In this document: positions 16,837 through 23,174 of the stretch, in pieces | How the letters are laid out: every line of letters starts with the position of its first letter | Numbering within the stretch: the first letter of the stretch is position 1 | IMG/VR virus record: IMGVR_UViG_3300024343_000098 | Location: 1 to 26,507 of that record | Direction: 5' to 3' (one strand) | Length of the DNA stretch: 26,507 nt | Origin: a virus | The notes under the pieces: model-generated | Database searches by the model: none | Told to the model about the DNA's origin: nothing | Seen by the model: the letters and a program-made list of their open reading frames with translations, nothing else | Translations under genes and position numbers: made by a program

Positions 16837-17284
16837 GGCGAATCGGTTCTGTTGGGAAGTAGTCAATGTGTAGAGCAAAGTATGGTTTGTTGTTGTCAGG
16901 GAATCTGTCAACCTCACCGAATTTGTGGAATGCTTTGACCCAGTCTGCTAGTGGTGCGACCCAGTAGCGTTTCTTGCTTGAGTCCCAAATCCAAAGGTTG
17001 ACTGGTCCTACTGCTTGCCATACTGACATTGATGTCAGTTTGTCAAAGCGTGTCTTCAGTAGGCTGTCTCCTCTAGAAGCGCATCCCATGACTTCGTATA
17101 AGCCATCGGGGAGCATGTAGTCGGGTGCGTACCGCATGGTGTCACGCATGTTGCGTGTATCAAATGCTGGTCGCAACATCCCAAGCCTGTGGGCTGTGGG
17201 ATGGACAGATTCAAATGCTGTCTCTGCTGTGTCACCCATCTGTTTGATGCGTGATGACCAAGGCTGGTTCTTGTAGTTGCTCAT
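16820..17284 (-). CDS. Possible PD-(D/E)XK-type nuclease, 154 aa
   Basis: ATG 17284 overlaps the RusA-like gene's stop (ATGA), so it is preferred over the longer in-frame start. The order of motifs resembles the restriction-endonuclease fold seen in small phage nucleases: GDTAETAF (E21) on a first helix, RYAPDYML (D55), then GLYEVMG (E64), and LKTRFDKL (K77) with a tryptophan-rich strand LWIWDSS after it. The canonical ExK is not intact, since the residue two past E64 is Met; K77 may have migrated to replace the missing lysine, as happens in some members of the fold. It lies between the resolvase and a DNA-binding fusion, which suits a DNA-processing role. A catalytically dead DNA-binding relative is the main alternative. 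Confidence 0.6.
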   Translation of the reverse strand: MSNYKNQPWSSRIKQMGDTAETAFESVHPTAHRLGMLRPAFDTRNMRDTMRYAPDYMLPDGLYEVMGCASRGDSLLKTRFDKLTSMSVWQAVGPVNLWIWDSSKKRYWVAPLADWVKAFHKFGEVDRFPDNNKPYFALHIDYFPTEPIRHDIQP

Positions 17285-17697
17285 GCTTTCACCGCCGTGA
17301 TCTTGACGACTTGTGAGTCGTCCTTCCATGCGACACCGTTCAAACCATCAAGGATGGTTTTAACGTAGTTGTCTATGTCGCCACGTAACGTTGTTTTGGA
17401 ATCAAGGTCAACTCGTTCAACGATGACTGCAGCACCATCTTTGTCAACGACAATGTGTACTGCTACTTCACCTTCAAACACTGGCCCATCCCATGCAGCA
17501 GCAATATCTTTTTCTGCTTTAACAGTTTTTGCTGCCGTGTACATGAACACTTTGCCAGCCTTTGTGACTGCTGCTCGTGGTCTGTCTTTCGGGTGTGGTC
17601 GTCCCTCTATGAAGATTGAATGTGACCGTATGCTCGAACCAGTAACTTCTCCAGTTCCAGTCGTCCCACTTCGCCTCGTATCAGATATTTTCCCCAT
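17281..17697 (-). CDS. rusA: RusA-like Holliday-junction resolvase
   Basis: This 138-aa protein is predicted to cut four-way DNA junctions formed in replication and recombination. After a 26-residue N-terminal extension, residues 31-40 (EGRPHPKDRP) begin the RusA fold. RGDIDNYVKTILDGLNGVAW at 106-125 gives the acidic pair D107/D109 with N110, and WKDDSQVVKI provides D126/D127, matching the three catalytic Asp positions of RusA. The extension and first part of the gene overlap the primase 3' end by 91 bases. I found no in-frame ATG/GTG/TTG that would remove it, and GGAGG lies 12 bases before the ATG. The usual RusA starts only a few residues before the GRP motif, so the extra segment is unusual. 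Confidence 0.85.
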   Translation of the reverse strand: MGKISDTRRSGTTGTGEVTGSSIRSHSIFIEGRPHPKDRPRAAVTKAGKVFMYTAAKTVKAEKDIAAAWDGPVFEGEVAVHIVVDKDGAAVIVERVDLDSKTTLRGDIDNYVKTILDGLNGVAWKDDSQVVKITAVKA

Positions 17698-18503
17698 CTT
17701 AAATCAGCATCCTCCAAGATACTCATGGCATCCTCAGGATTGAGAGATGCTTTACGACATTCGTGTGCTAAATGCGTCAGCGTTGTTGATCTGTCACGTC
17801 CCTCAATAGGTCCATCTCTGAAGATGGCTCTACCTAGTGGTGTCAGTCGTCGTGCCGACTCTGCCATGTCATGTGAAGGTGCGCTGACAGTGTAGGTAAC
17901 TGTCGGCTCTTTGTACATTGCAGCGATTCGTGCAATGACATCTTGTGGTGTTCGTTGTTCAAGTGCTTGAGGTACGAACACTTCAATCGGGATCGGTTGT
18001 AGATCACGTGTGACCATGACACGTTCGTTCAAGCCACCTGAGTTCGGGTAGGGCAAACGTACGTAGTTACCGACTTGTCCAGTAGCAAGTTTCTCTTGCT
18101 TCGGGTTGACTTCTTTCGCTGGGAGTTCAATGACTTTGTGTGCAGCGAGGAACATGCGTCGCATCTGCGACGCTGGAATCAGGTTGTGAGTGAACACCCA
18201 AATGTGGTAGCCACGACGAGTCTTCTCTACCCACGACACAACACCTGCAGCCTCGAATGCGTCATGCAGAAGCCATGCTTCATCAGGATTGTCGTAGTCA
18301 ATGTCAGTGCATCCCCACACGCAGTGGATCTCTCCACCAACAGGGACTGATGGGTACACGCCAATGAATGGTCCTGAATCTAGATGGTTAGCAAAGTGTG
18401 ATGGTGTCAACGTGGACTTTACGCATCCACCATCCCATGAACCATAGGCATCGCCACGTCCACGAAACAGTGCGATAAAACCACCGCAGATTGCTTCATC
18501 CAT
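17607..18503 (-). CDS. Archaeo-eukaryotic-type DNA primase (prim-pol-like)
   Basis: This 298-aa protein is predicted to lay down primers for phage DNA replication. Residues 67-69 (DID) supply the paired metal-binding Asp of the archaeo-eukaryotic primase fold, and RRGYHIWVF (96-104) gives the conserved basic/His element that follows it. GNYVRLPYP (145-153) is the third hallmark segment. The last 90 residues, with GRDRSTTLTHLAHECRKASL, then an acidic helix and a final LLVRAYG, look like the helical primase C-terminal module. There is no fused helicase; the RecA-like helicase is the separate upstream gene, which it overlaps by 8 bases. Its 3' end overlaps the resolvase gene by 91 bases. The primase class is confident; whether it also polymerises long DNA is not shown by the sequence. 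Confidence 0.82.
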   Translation of the reverse strand: MDEAICGGFIALFRGRGDAYGSWDGGCVKSTLTPSHFANHLDSGPFIGVYPSVPVGGEIHCVWGCTDIDYDNPDEAWLLHDAFEAAGVVSWVEKTRRGYHIWVFTHNLIPASQMRRMFLAAHKVIELPAKEVNPKQEKLATGQVGNYVRLPYPNSGGLNERVMVTRDLQPIPIEVFVPQALEQRTPQDVIARIAAMYKEPTVTYTVSAPSHDMAESARRLTPLGRAIFRDGPIEGRDRSTTLTHLAHECRKASLNPEDAMSILEDADLRWGKYLIRGEVGRLELEKLLVRAYGHIQSS

Positions 18504-19539
18504 TTGCTGACTCTCTCAAGAACTGTGAAGGCAACTCGCCTTCACGCAGACGAGACAGACGACCCGAACCTTGTTCTATTTCAAAGTCAATGTCATCAAT
18601 GAGACTTCCCGATGGACGCTTGTTCTTCACAAGGTTCAACGTGAGGGTGTGAGCGTGAATGCGTCCTTCGTAACGGAGGAAATCAAGTTGTTCCATCTGA
18701 CGTTCCGACGCAGAAGACTTGTCCAGTTTGGCTTCAAGTTCACGGATCTGTGCATCAATTTCAAAACGCTTACGACGCACACCAATGATGTGTGTCGCTT
18801 GCTGTTCACCACCAAACGATCCTGATGAGATCGTCATCTTCTTACCTTCAGAACCTGACGTACGAGAAGTCTGATGAAGTACGAGAAGAGGAACATCGTG
18901 TCGTCGCCCCCATGCTTTAAGAGTGTTTGCTTTTGATGGCACATCTTCGCCACCACCTTGCAACAATTCGAGATAGTCAAATACGACAAGGTCAGGTTTC
19001 TGATTCCACATGTCGGACACTTCGGACATTGCTCGTTCCATATCGGACAGAGCCATTGGTTGATCTAAAACTGCAAGCGTTGGGAAGTGTTCGTTGGCTG
19101 TTTCTTTAAGTAAGTTGATTGCTGTTGGGTCATCTGCTGCGATCATTCGTTCCAAATCAATTGCGTTCACACCATGTGTGACGCAAGCAAGTTTGATAAG
19201 CACGAGTGTGCGAGGTTCATCAGGAACAAAGTAGATGATGTTTTTGTTGCGATTCGCTTTAAGCATCTCAAGCAACGTCAACGTCTTACCGCTGTGGCTG
19301 TATCCAATGATCAATGCCATCTCGCCAGCAGCGATGCCACGCATCTCACGATCCAAGTCGTTGAATCCAGTGTAGATACGTTCATGTGGAGACTGCGCCC
19401 AGCGAACGAATTCGTCTGCTGCGTCTTCCAATGGTTTGTAGTACGTATGTGGCTTCTGTTCCACTGGTGTTGTGGGGAGAGGCGATTCCTCGCCTCTCCC
19501 CAACGCTTCCCAGCGTGCAGCCAAATCAATGGCTGACAT
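18496..19539 (-). CDS. RecA/DnaB-like replicative helicase
   Basis: This 347-aa protein is predicted to unwind DNA at the phage fork as a hexamer. GYSHSGKT at residues 79-86 is the Walker A loop; LVVFDYLELL at 184-193 is Walker B, with D188; LLVLHQTSR (218-226) is the sensor/switch region, with H222 and Q223. The N-terminal DnaB domain is absent, and the first 55 residues are only a linker (TGFNDLDREMRGIAAGE leads into the fold), so this is a short single-domain type like many phage helicases. It sits between the SSB-zone gene and the primase, its natural partner. The start shares one base with the upstream stop (TGATG). Codons about 13-22 form a 13-bp perfect hairpin. Confidence 0.88.
   Translation of the reverse strand: MSAIDLAARWEALGRGEESPLPTTPVEQKPHTYYKPLEDAADEFVRWAQSPHERIYTGFNDLDREMRGIAAGEMALIIGYSHSGKTLTLLEMLKANRNKNIIYFVPDEPRTLVLIKLACVTHGVNAIDLERMIAADDPTAINLLKETANEHFPTLAVLDQPMALSDMERAMSEVSDMWNQKPDLVVFDYLELLQGGGEDVPSKANTLKAWGRRHDVPLLVLHQTSRTSGSEGKKMTISSGSFGGEQQATHIIGVRRKRFEIDAQIRELEAKLDKSSASERQMEQLDFLRYEGRIHAHTLTLNLVKNKRPSGSLIDDIDFEIEQGSGRLSRLREGELPSQFLRESANG
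19473..19502 (-). promoter_or_regulatory. 13-bp perfect hairpin inside the start of the helicase gene
   Basis: TGGGGAGAGGCGA (19473-19485) pairs perfectly with TCGCCTCTCCCCA (19490-19502) around a four-base loop. It lies 37 to 67 bases downstream of the helicase start codon. It has no U-tract on either side, so it is not a standard terminator. An mRNA structure that slows translation or protects the downstream transcript is possible. Confidence 0.6.
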
Positions 19540-20009
19540 CAGTTAGCACCTCGTGGTGGCCAAAATGCTGCAGGCTCTTGACCTTCAACTGCGTCTGCCT
19601 GCTTGAACCAAGGACGCTTCGTGCCAACTGCTTGGTCACGATTGTCCCACACACGAGCCACGCCTGCCTTCTTGCATGCGGTGATCAACCAGTTAGGAAG
19701 ATCGCCATGCTGCTTGCCTGCGACGACAATCGAGCCACCAGTTTGTGGTTGTGGTGATGCAGCCTTGGTGAACGTGGGCTTAGGTGCTTCAACTGTTTCT
19801 TCAACAGTTGAGTTAGGGAATGTCTGCTGAAGCATTTCAACACCGTGATCGGTAGTGAAACCATGTGCATTGTTAAGGGCTTCGCTCACTGCGTCAAAAG
19901 CGATAAGCCACTCTGCAATGTTGCTCATGGTGTTCGTGTCCTTCACGATCAGATCTGCAGCGATCTTTGCTGCAACCTGCGTGACGATGGATTGGTCTTT
20001 GCTGATCAT
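19539..20009 (-). CDS. Conserved phage protein of replication module, 156 aa
   Basis: The start overlaps the upstream nuclease stop by four bases (ATGA) and follows AGGAAGG. The N-terminal 60 residues are helical (VTQVAAKIAADLIV, AEWLIAFDAVSEALNNA). A Pro/Thr-rich linker (about residues 72-92) leads to a C-terminal domain with LPNWLITACKKAGVARVWDN, then KRPWFKQAD and AFWPPRG. I recognise that C-terminal pattern (LPxWL...A...GV..V.DNR...KRPWFK...AFWPP) from small proteins encoded beside Cas4-like nucleases in actinobacteriophages, but no function is known to me. Linker and aromatic residues would suit single-stranded DNA binding; this is only a suggestion from its place between a nuclease and a helicase. 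Confidence 0.78.
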   Translation of the reverse strand: MISKDQSIVTQVAAKIAADLIVKDTNTMSNIAEWLIAFDAVSEALNNAHGFTTDHGVEMLQQTFPNSTVEETVEAPKPTFTKAASPQPQTGGSIVVAGKQHGDLPNWLITACKKAGVARVWDNRDQAVGTKRPWFKQADAVEGQEPAAFWPPRGAN

Positions 20010-20833
20010 TTTTGTGATCCTTCCTGTGGTTGTATGTCTGATGAAGTTAACTTGCTTCCTTTACAGATTGACCAGTACGAGCACCAAGTCTGACTACACA
20101 AGTAGTGTGTGTCATTCTTAGTCCACGAGTCATCTGTTCCGATTAAGAGTGCCTGCCTAATGAAAGGTCGGACCATCTCTTTAAGCCAATCGGCATGGCT
20201 TTCGTTACGGTGAACAGACAGTATTTGTGCCGATCCACCACGAACTAAAACCCCATACTTGAATGTTGCTGGGTATTCCAACCATCCATTAGCGACTGCT
20301 GCTGCAGCGTACATGGTTGGTTGAACTGCTTGCGACTGCTTGTCACGTTGGTTGTATTTACGTGCTGCAGTTTTCCAGTCCCACACACCTGTGGTGGTGA
20401 GACAGTCCATTGTTCCTTTGCCGTAGACAGTGATCTGCTCGTCACCGAGCATGAACTTGTCCAGTTCAAAATGGAATTCTTTTTCAACACCAACTACTTC
20501 GCCAACGTGGGGAAGAATGTTCTTGTCGAATTCTGTTACGAGTTCGTGTACGTAATCGTACAGTTGCTCGTTCGTGTACTTGACACGGTTGAAAGGTTCA
20601 TCAAGGAGTCTGTTTAACTCTGCGAGTCCAACCTTGATGCCTTCACCCTTGCCTTCAAGGATGCTGGCGATGCCAGCATGGACTGCTGTGCCGAGGATGG
20701 TTGCATCGTTCGGCATGTTCCATTCTTCCCTGATCATTCCTTGACGACCACGTTCGTTGCACATGAGTGCGTCACCAATCCATGATTGGCGAACGTACAC
20801 ATCTGTACCGTGTTCACGCTTTTCAATTCTCAT
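20006..20833 (-). CDS. Cas4/RecB-like PD-(D/E)XK nuclease with four-cysteine cluster
   Basis: This 275-aa protein is predicted to be a DNA exonuclease with an iron-sulfur cluster. H52 lies in GTAVHAGI; D143 in GKGTMDCLTT; D152 and K154 in WDWKTAARK; and Q-containing helix SQAVQPTMYAAAA follows, matching the RecB/Cas4 nuclease order. C25 near the N-terminus and C246, C251 and C257 in the C-terminus (CSQTWCSYWSIC) match the split 4Fe-4S ligands of the Cas4/AddB type. No cas1, cas2 or repeat array is nearby, so a phage recombination or host-DNA degradation role is more likely than CRISPR adaptation. A strong ribosome site (AAGGAGAA) sits 7 bases before the ATG, which overlaps the upstream stop by four bases. 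Confidence 0.87.
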   Translation of the reverse strand: MRIEKREHGTDVYVRQSWIGDALMCNERGRQGMIREEWNMPNDATILGTAVHAGIASILEGKGEGIKVGLAELNRLLDEPFNRVKYTNEQLYDYVHELVTEFDKNILPHVGEVVGVEKEFHFELDKFMLGDEQITVYGKGTMDCLTTTGVWDWKTAARKYNQRDKQSQAVQPTMYAAAAVANGWLEYPATFKYGVLVRGGSAQILSVHRNESHADWLKEMVRPFIRQALLIGTDDSWTKNDTHYLCSQTWCSYWSICKGSKLTSSDIQPQEGSQK

Positions 20834-21276
20834 TGCTGTTCTCCTTTATATTTTTGTACGAATAGGTTTGCTTGATACGGCGACATCGTCACCCCGAACT
20901 TGCATTTTGCATACACACGGATCGCAACACTGGGGAAGCCCAATTGTACACGACCAACTATCTCATTGTGTTGTTCGTCAGTCATCTCGAATGGTGTCAA
21001 CTTGCGACGTTGATTACGATCTGATTCTGTTAAACACGCTGTCTTCTTGATGATTGCGAACTCATCGTGGAACATGAGTTGCGCTGTCAAGAACTTGAAT
21101 ATCTTTGCGTCCGTCCAAGGGACGCAGAGATCTAGAAATTCTGCAATGTGTTCTCCTTGCCAACCGTTGACTGGGTCAACGAGAATCGGCGTTGGGGTCT
21201 TGACGACGACATCACAGAGACAGTCAATGTCGTGTGCGTCGACACCGCAGGTGTACGTGGGTAATTGTCTTGGCAT
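20830..21276 (-). CDS. Unknown first gene of replication operon, 148 aa, possible DNA-binding
   Basis: This is the first gene after the 157-base regulatory gap. AAGGAG lies 7 bases before ATG 21276. The N-terminal 25 residues contain a cysteine set (TCGVDAHDIDCLCDVVV) that I have seen at the start of uncharacterised phage proteins, and the C-terminal 45 residues (TDEQHNEIVGRVQLGFPSVA and a following helix pair) could form a helix-turn-helix. Total cysteines are six, so metal binding is possible. I do not recognise a named family. Because it heads the operon next to a dyad-containing promoter it could be an autoregulator, but an enzyme or host-takeover protein fits equally. Confidence 0.7.
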   Translation of the reverse strand: MPRQLPTYTCGVDAHDIDCLCDVVVKTPTPILVDPVNGWQGEHIAEFLDLCVPWTDAKIFKFLTAQLMFHDEFAIIKKTACLTESDRNQRRKLTPFEMTDEQHNEIVGRVQLGFPSVAIRVYAKCKFGVTMSPYQANLFVQKYKGEQQ

Positions 21277-21305
21277 TTTTTCTCCTTGTTTGTTTTGTTT
21301 ACTGT

Positions 21306-21335
21306 ATCAACCGAAGCCTTAGGGCTTCGGTTGAT
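21306..21335 (-). promoter_or_regulatory. 13-bp hairpin in leader of replication operon
   Basis: ATCAACCGAAGCC (21306-21318) pairs perfectly with GGCTTCGGTTGAT (21323-21335) around TTAG. It lies between the predicted leftward promoter and the first gene, so it would be in the 5' leader, about 30 bases before the start codon. There is no U-tract after it on either strand. Confidence 0.65.
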
Positions 21336-21362
21336 CTAGGACTAGTGGCTCGCTCTGCTCGC

Positions 21363-21392
21363 AGTATAACGACGACGTGTCGTCGTGCGGTG
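21363..21392 (-). promoter_or_regulatory. Predicted leftward promoter of the replication operon
   Basis: On the - strand, CACCGCA (21392-21386) is followed after exactly 17 bases by TATACT (21368-21363). The same layout appears at 23204-23175. Transcription would begin near 21356, giving a leader of about 80 bases before the first gene. Strength and start are inferred. Confidence 0.65.
21369..21386. promoter_or_regulatory. Operator-like dyad in promoter spacer
   Basis: ACGACGAC and GTCGTCGT (read on the - strand) form an 8-2-8 dyad that fills the spacer between the predicted -35 and -10 boxes, a classical place for a repressor site. The second promoter with the same boxes lacks it. Confidence 0.5.
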
Positions 21393-21400
21393 GAAACAAG

Positions 21401-21431
21401 TGTAGCCACACACTTTTGGTGTGTGGCTACA
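21401..21431 (-). terminator. 13-bp hairpin just past the zinc-ribbon gene, probable leftward terminator
   Basis: TGTAGCCACACAC (21401-21413) pairs perfectly with GTGTGTGGCTACA (21419-21431), with a five-base loop. It begins 2 bases after the stop codon of the leftward zinc-ribbon gene. The stretch after it (CTTGTTTCC) is only partly U-rich. Actinobacterial terminators without U-tracts have been proposed, which would fit. Confidence 0.55.
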
Positions 21432-21433
21432 TC

Positions 21434-21580
21434 TCACTTCTTATCTGTCTCTGTCATTGCTGGGTGACCAGTGTGTTTGCTGCATGTCGGCGCAGCCTTC
21501 AAAGGTAGATGTGTTGTTATCTTGCCTCCGCATTTGAGACACACCCAGCGTTTCAGATTGTCTGAATTAGAACGGCTCAT
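21434..21580 (-). CDS. Small zinc-ribbon protein, 48 aa
   Basis: The start is ATG 21580, with AAGGAG 8 bases upstream; the frame is open further upstream but would overlap the neighbour deeply. WVCLKCGGKI, then a spacer of about 15 residues and PTCSKHTGH give a CxxC...CxxH metal-binding pattern. Basic Ser/Arg residues precede it and a charged tail follows. I know similar 'VxCxxCG...V.L..APTC..H' proteins from actinobacteriophages; their role is unknown to me, and nucleic-acid or protein binding is the usual inference. Its end abuts a 13-bp hairpin that probably terminates the small three-gene group. Confidence 0.75.
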   Translation of the reverse strand: MSRSNSDNLKRWVCLKCGGKITTHLPLKAAPTCSKHTGHPAMTETDKK

Positions 21581-21848
21581 TTCCGAACTCCTTGAAGTGG
21601 ATGAATCGCTGTTCAAGGCTCAGTGACCAACATGCATCGTCGGCTAAGCCGACGATGCGATTGATCTCTGGAATGTCTTCAACAACTTCAGCGTCGTCAT
21701 CATCAAACAATCTGTCGTAGCGAAGAATGTCGCCAGTCCATGAAGAACCAAAGTCAATTGATTTCTCCATGAGAAGACCGTCCTCGTCAATCGTTATGTG
21801 AACGATTGGTGTGAATGTGACTGTGTACCATTTCTTATTTGTTTCCAT
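21567..21848 (-). CDS. Small acidic protein, 93 aa
   Basis: ATG 21848 shares one base with the upstream stop (TAATG) and has GGAGGTT 6 bases before it. The protein starts with a beta-rich segment (KWYTVTFTPIVHITIDEDG), then has a strongly acidic stretch (DRLFDDDDAEVVEDIPE) and ends with two helices (GLADDACWSLSLEQRFIHF). It has one cysteine and no membrane segment. I do not recognise a family. Acidity raises the possibility of a DNA-mimic inhibitor, but with no known relative this is only a note. A perfect 11-bp hairpin lies in its coding sequence at 21634-21658. Confidence 0.68.
   Translation of the reverse strand: METNKKWYTVTFTPIVHITIDEDGLLMEKSIDFGSSWTGDILRYDRLFDDDDAEVVEDIPEINRIVGLADDACWSLSLEQRFIHFKEFGNEPF
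21634..21658 (-). promoter_or_regulatory. 11-bp perfect hairpin inside an acidic small gene
   Basis: GCATCGTCGGC (21634-21644) and GCCGACGATGC (21648-21658) pair perfectly around TAA. It lies inside coding sequence about 190 bases after that gene's start, upstream of the zinc-ribbon gene. There is no U-tract. Confidence 0.45.
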
Positions 21849-22048
21849 TATTCAACCTCCGTGATGATGTCTAGGACTTGTTGCTGGATTGCTACAAGAA
21901 GTTGCATGTCAACCTGCGATGCTTTCAACAGGTTCTTGTTGTCGATGTGCTTGAACATTTTGTTTGACAGGTTGTCAATCGCAATGCCGAGCGTTTTATG
22001 AAGAGCCATTACTTCTTCTAGGGATAGGTTTAATGTTAATTCTTGCAT
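21848..22048 (-). CDS. Small helical protein, 66 aa
   Basis: I start at ATG 22048, with AGAAGGAAA 7 bases upstream; the open frame extends further up but into a hairpin-containing gap. The protein begins with QELTLNLSLEEVMALHKTLG and continues as two predicted helices with heptad-like hydrophobics (LLVAIQQQVLDIITEVE at the end). It has no cysteine or membrane segment. It resembles many short helical phage proteins that start with a '...L.LS.EEV..L...L' strand-helix unit, but I cannot name a family. It is translated together with the acidic and zinc-ribbon genes that follow. Confidence 0.7.
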   Translation of the reverse strand: MQELTLNLSLEEVMALHKTLGIAIDNLSNKMFKHIDNKNLLKASQVDMQLLVAIQQQVLDIITEVE

Positions 22049-22081
22049 GTTGTTTCCTTCTGTTAGTTGGTGGATTGGTTT

Positions 22082-22107
22082 GGTGGGTGGCGCAAGCGCC
22101 ACCCACC
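22082..22107 (-). terminator. 12-bp GC-rich hairpin between two leftward genes
   Basis: GGTGGGTGGCGC (22082-22093) and GCGCCACCCACC (22096-22107) are perfect complements with two bases between, so the loop is effectively four bases. It starts 9 bases after the stop of the DUF932 gene. No U-tract follows on either strand. It is either a U-less terminator or an mRNA processing or stabilising element. Confidence 0.55.
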
Positions 22108-22116
22108 GATATTACA

Positions 22117-23127
22117 TCAGGCGAAGGCTGAGACAGCCTTAGCAGTGAGTGGGAAGTCGTCACGTAGCAGACGACGAATCGACGCAACGTCACGTGAATT
22201 ATTACGGATCACCGAACGATGCTGTTCGTAACCCTGCACAGCCATGACAGCATCAAACGCAGTCTCGCCACGAGTCTTCTCATTCCACTCTGCAACGATT
22301 GCATCCCATGCAGTGTCATACATGGACTGACTACGACCACTGTCCGTAGGACGTGAACCGATAACAGCAGGGATGACCTGCTGAGTCAGCGTGCGCTTAG
22401 TTGCATCAATATCTAGAAGACGATTGATCTCAAGATCGAACTGATCAAACGATGTCATCATCTCTTCAAGAGACTTGATAGCAGACACAGCGATGTCGTT
22501 TGCATTGCGTGTGTGACGAATCATGAACCCAGTCTGAGCATTCCAAGGAGTGAACGTGTTCTGACACACCCACAAGTTGTTCATGTACTTCACAGCAAGA
22601 GGGTACGAACCATCATGCGATGTATACACACCCATGTAGCGACTCATCGTGTCGCCATCCTTGCCAGTGTCGCCATCCTTACGAACAACCTTGACCATGT
22701 CACGGAACTCGATCACAAGGAACACAACCTTGCCACCCCACAGTTCTACAGCAGAGACAGGGAACGCATCACCACGTGCCTTCATGATCACGTCCGTGTA
22801 CTGACCGAGCAACTCGTTCTGTACCTCGCCGTACTTCTCTGAATGCATACCAAGGATGCGCTGCTTGTCGGTTCGGATGATTGCAGCGTACTGATCTGCG
22901 TCTTCCTGAAGGAGTCCTAACTCCTGAAGGGTGCGCTTCTCAACAGTCCAGTCAAGCCCTGCAGTAACAAGCAGGTCACGTCCTGTGCGAATGTCATCAG
23001 TGATTGGTGTCTTGATACCGACGACTTCACCTTTGTTGTTGCGTGACTCTCCGAGTCCATGCCAAGGCACTTCACGGAACGCTCCGCTTGTGACTCCACC
23101 GATAACACCGTTCTTGTCGTAACCCAT
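22117..23127 (-). CDS. DUF932 / phage-plasmid-like protein, 336 aa
   Basis: The N-terminal FREVPWHGLGES is the start signature of DUF932 (TIGR03299) proteins, and FPVSAVELWGGKVVFLVIEF, DGSYPLAVKYMNNLWVCQNT and the RHTRNAND segment follow in the order expected. These are common on phages and plasmids; their function is not established, though their frequent place beside replication genes suggests a role there. Start ATG 23127 has AAGGAG about 8 bases before it, preceded by an AC-rich leader and the second predicted promoter (CACCGCA-N17-TATAGT, 23175-23204). The length is normal for the family. Confidence in the family is high; in the function, low. Confidence 0.88.
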   Translation of the reverse strand: MGYDKNGVIGGVTSGAFREVPWHGLGESRNNKGEVVGIKTPITDDIRTGRDLLVTAGLDWTVEKRTLQELGLLQEDADQYAAIIRTDKQRILGMHSEKYGEVQNELLGQYTDVIMKARGDAFPVSAVELWGGKVVFLVIEFRDMVKVVRKDGDTGKDGDTMSRYMGVYTSHDGSYPLAVKYMNNLWVCQNTFTPWNAQTGFMIRHTRNANDIAVSAIKSLEEMMTSFDQFDLEINRLLDIDATKRTLTQQVIPAVIGSRPTDSGRSQSMYDTAWDAIVAEWNEKTRGETAFDAVMAVQGYEQHRSVIRNNSRDVASIRRLLRDDFPLTAKAVSAFA

Positions 23128-23174
23128 GATAATTTCTCCTTTGTTTGTTGTTGGTTGATTTGACTTACTTTAAA

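Noticed and set aside
17022-18173. Two 8-2-8 dyads in coding sequence (17022-17039 and 18156-18173) and an 8-bp stem at 20661-20679
   Set aside because: A few stems with 8-bp arms are expected by chance in this length, they differ in sequence and lie within conserved coding motifs.
19174-19757. Two + strand frames opposite the helicase and its upstream neighbour
   Set aside because: They lie wholly opposite well-supported genes, show no domain and have no ribosome site.
20006-20833. A CRISPR adaptation locus suggested by the Cas4-like gene
   Set aside because: No cas1, cas2 or repeat-spacer array is in the window; the neighbours are phage replication genes.
21434-21580. WhiB-type iron-sulfur regulator
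   Set aside because: The spacing CxxC...CxxH and the absence of the GVWGG turn and basic tail fit a small zinc ribbon, not WhiB.
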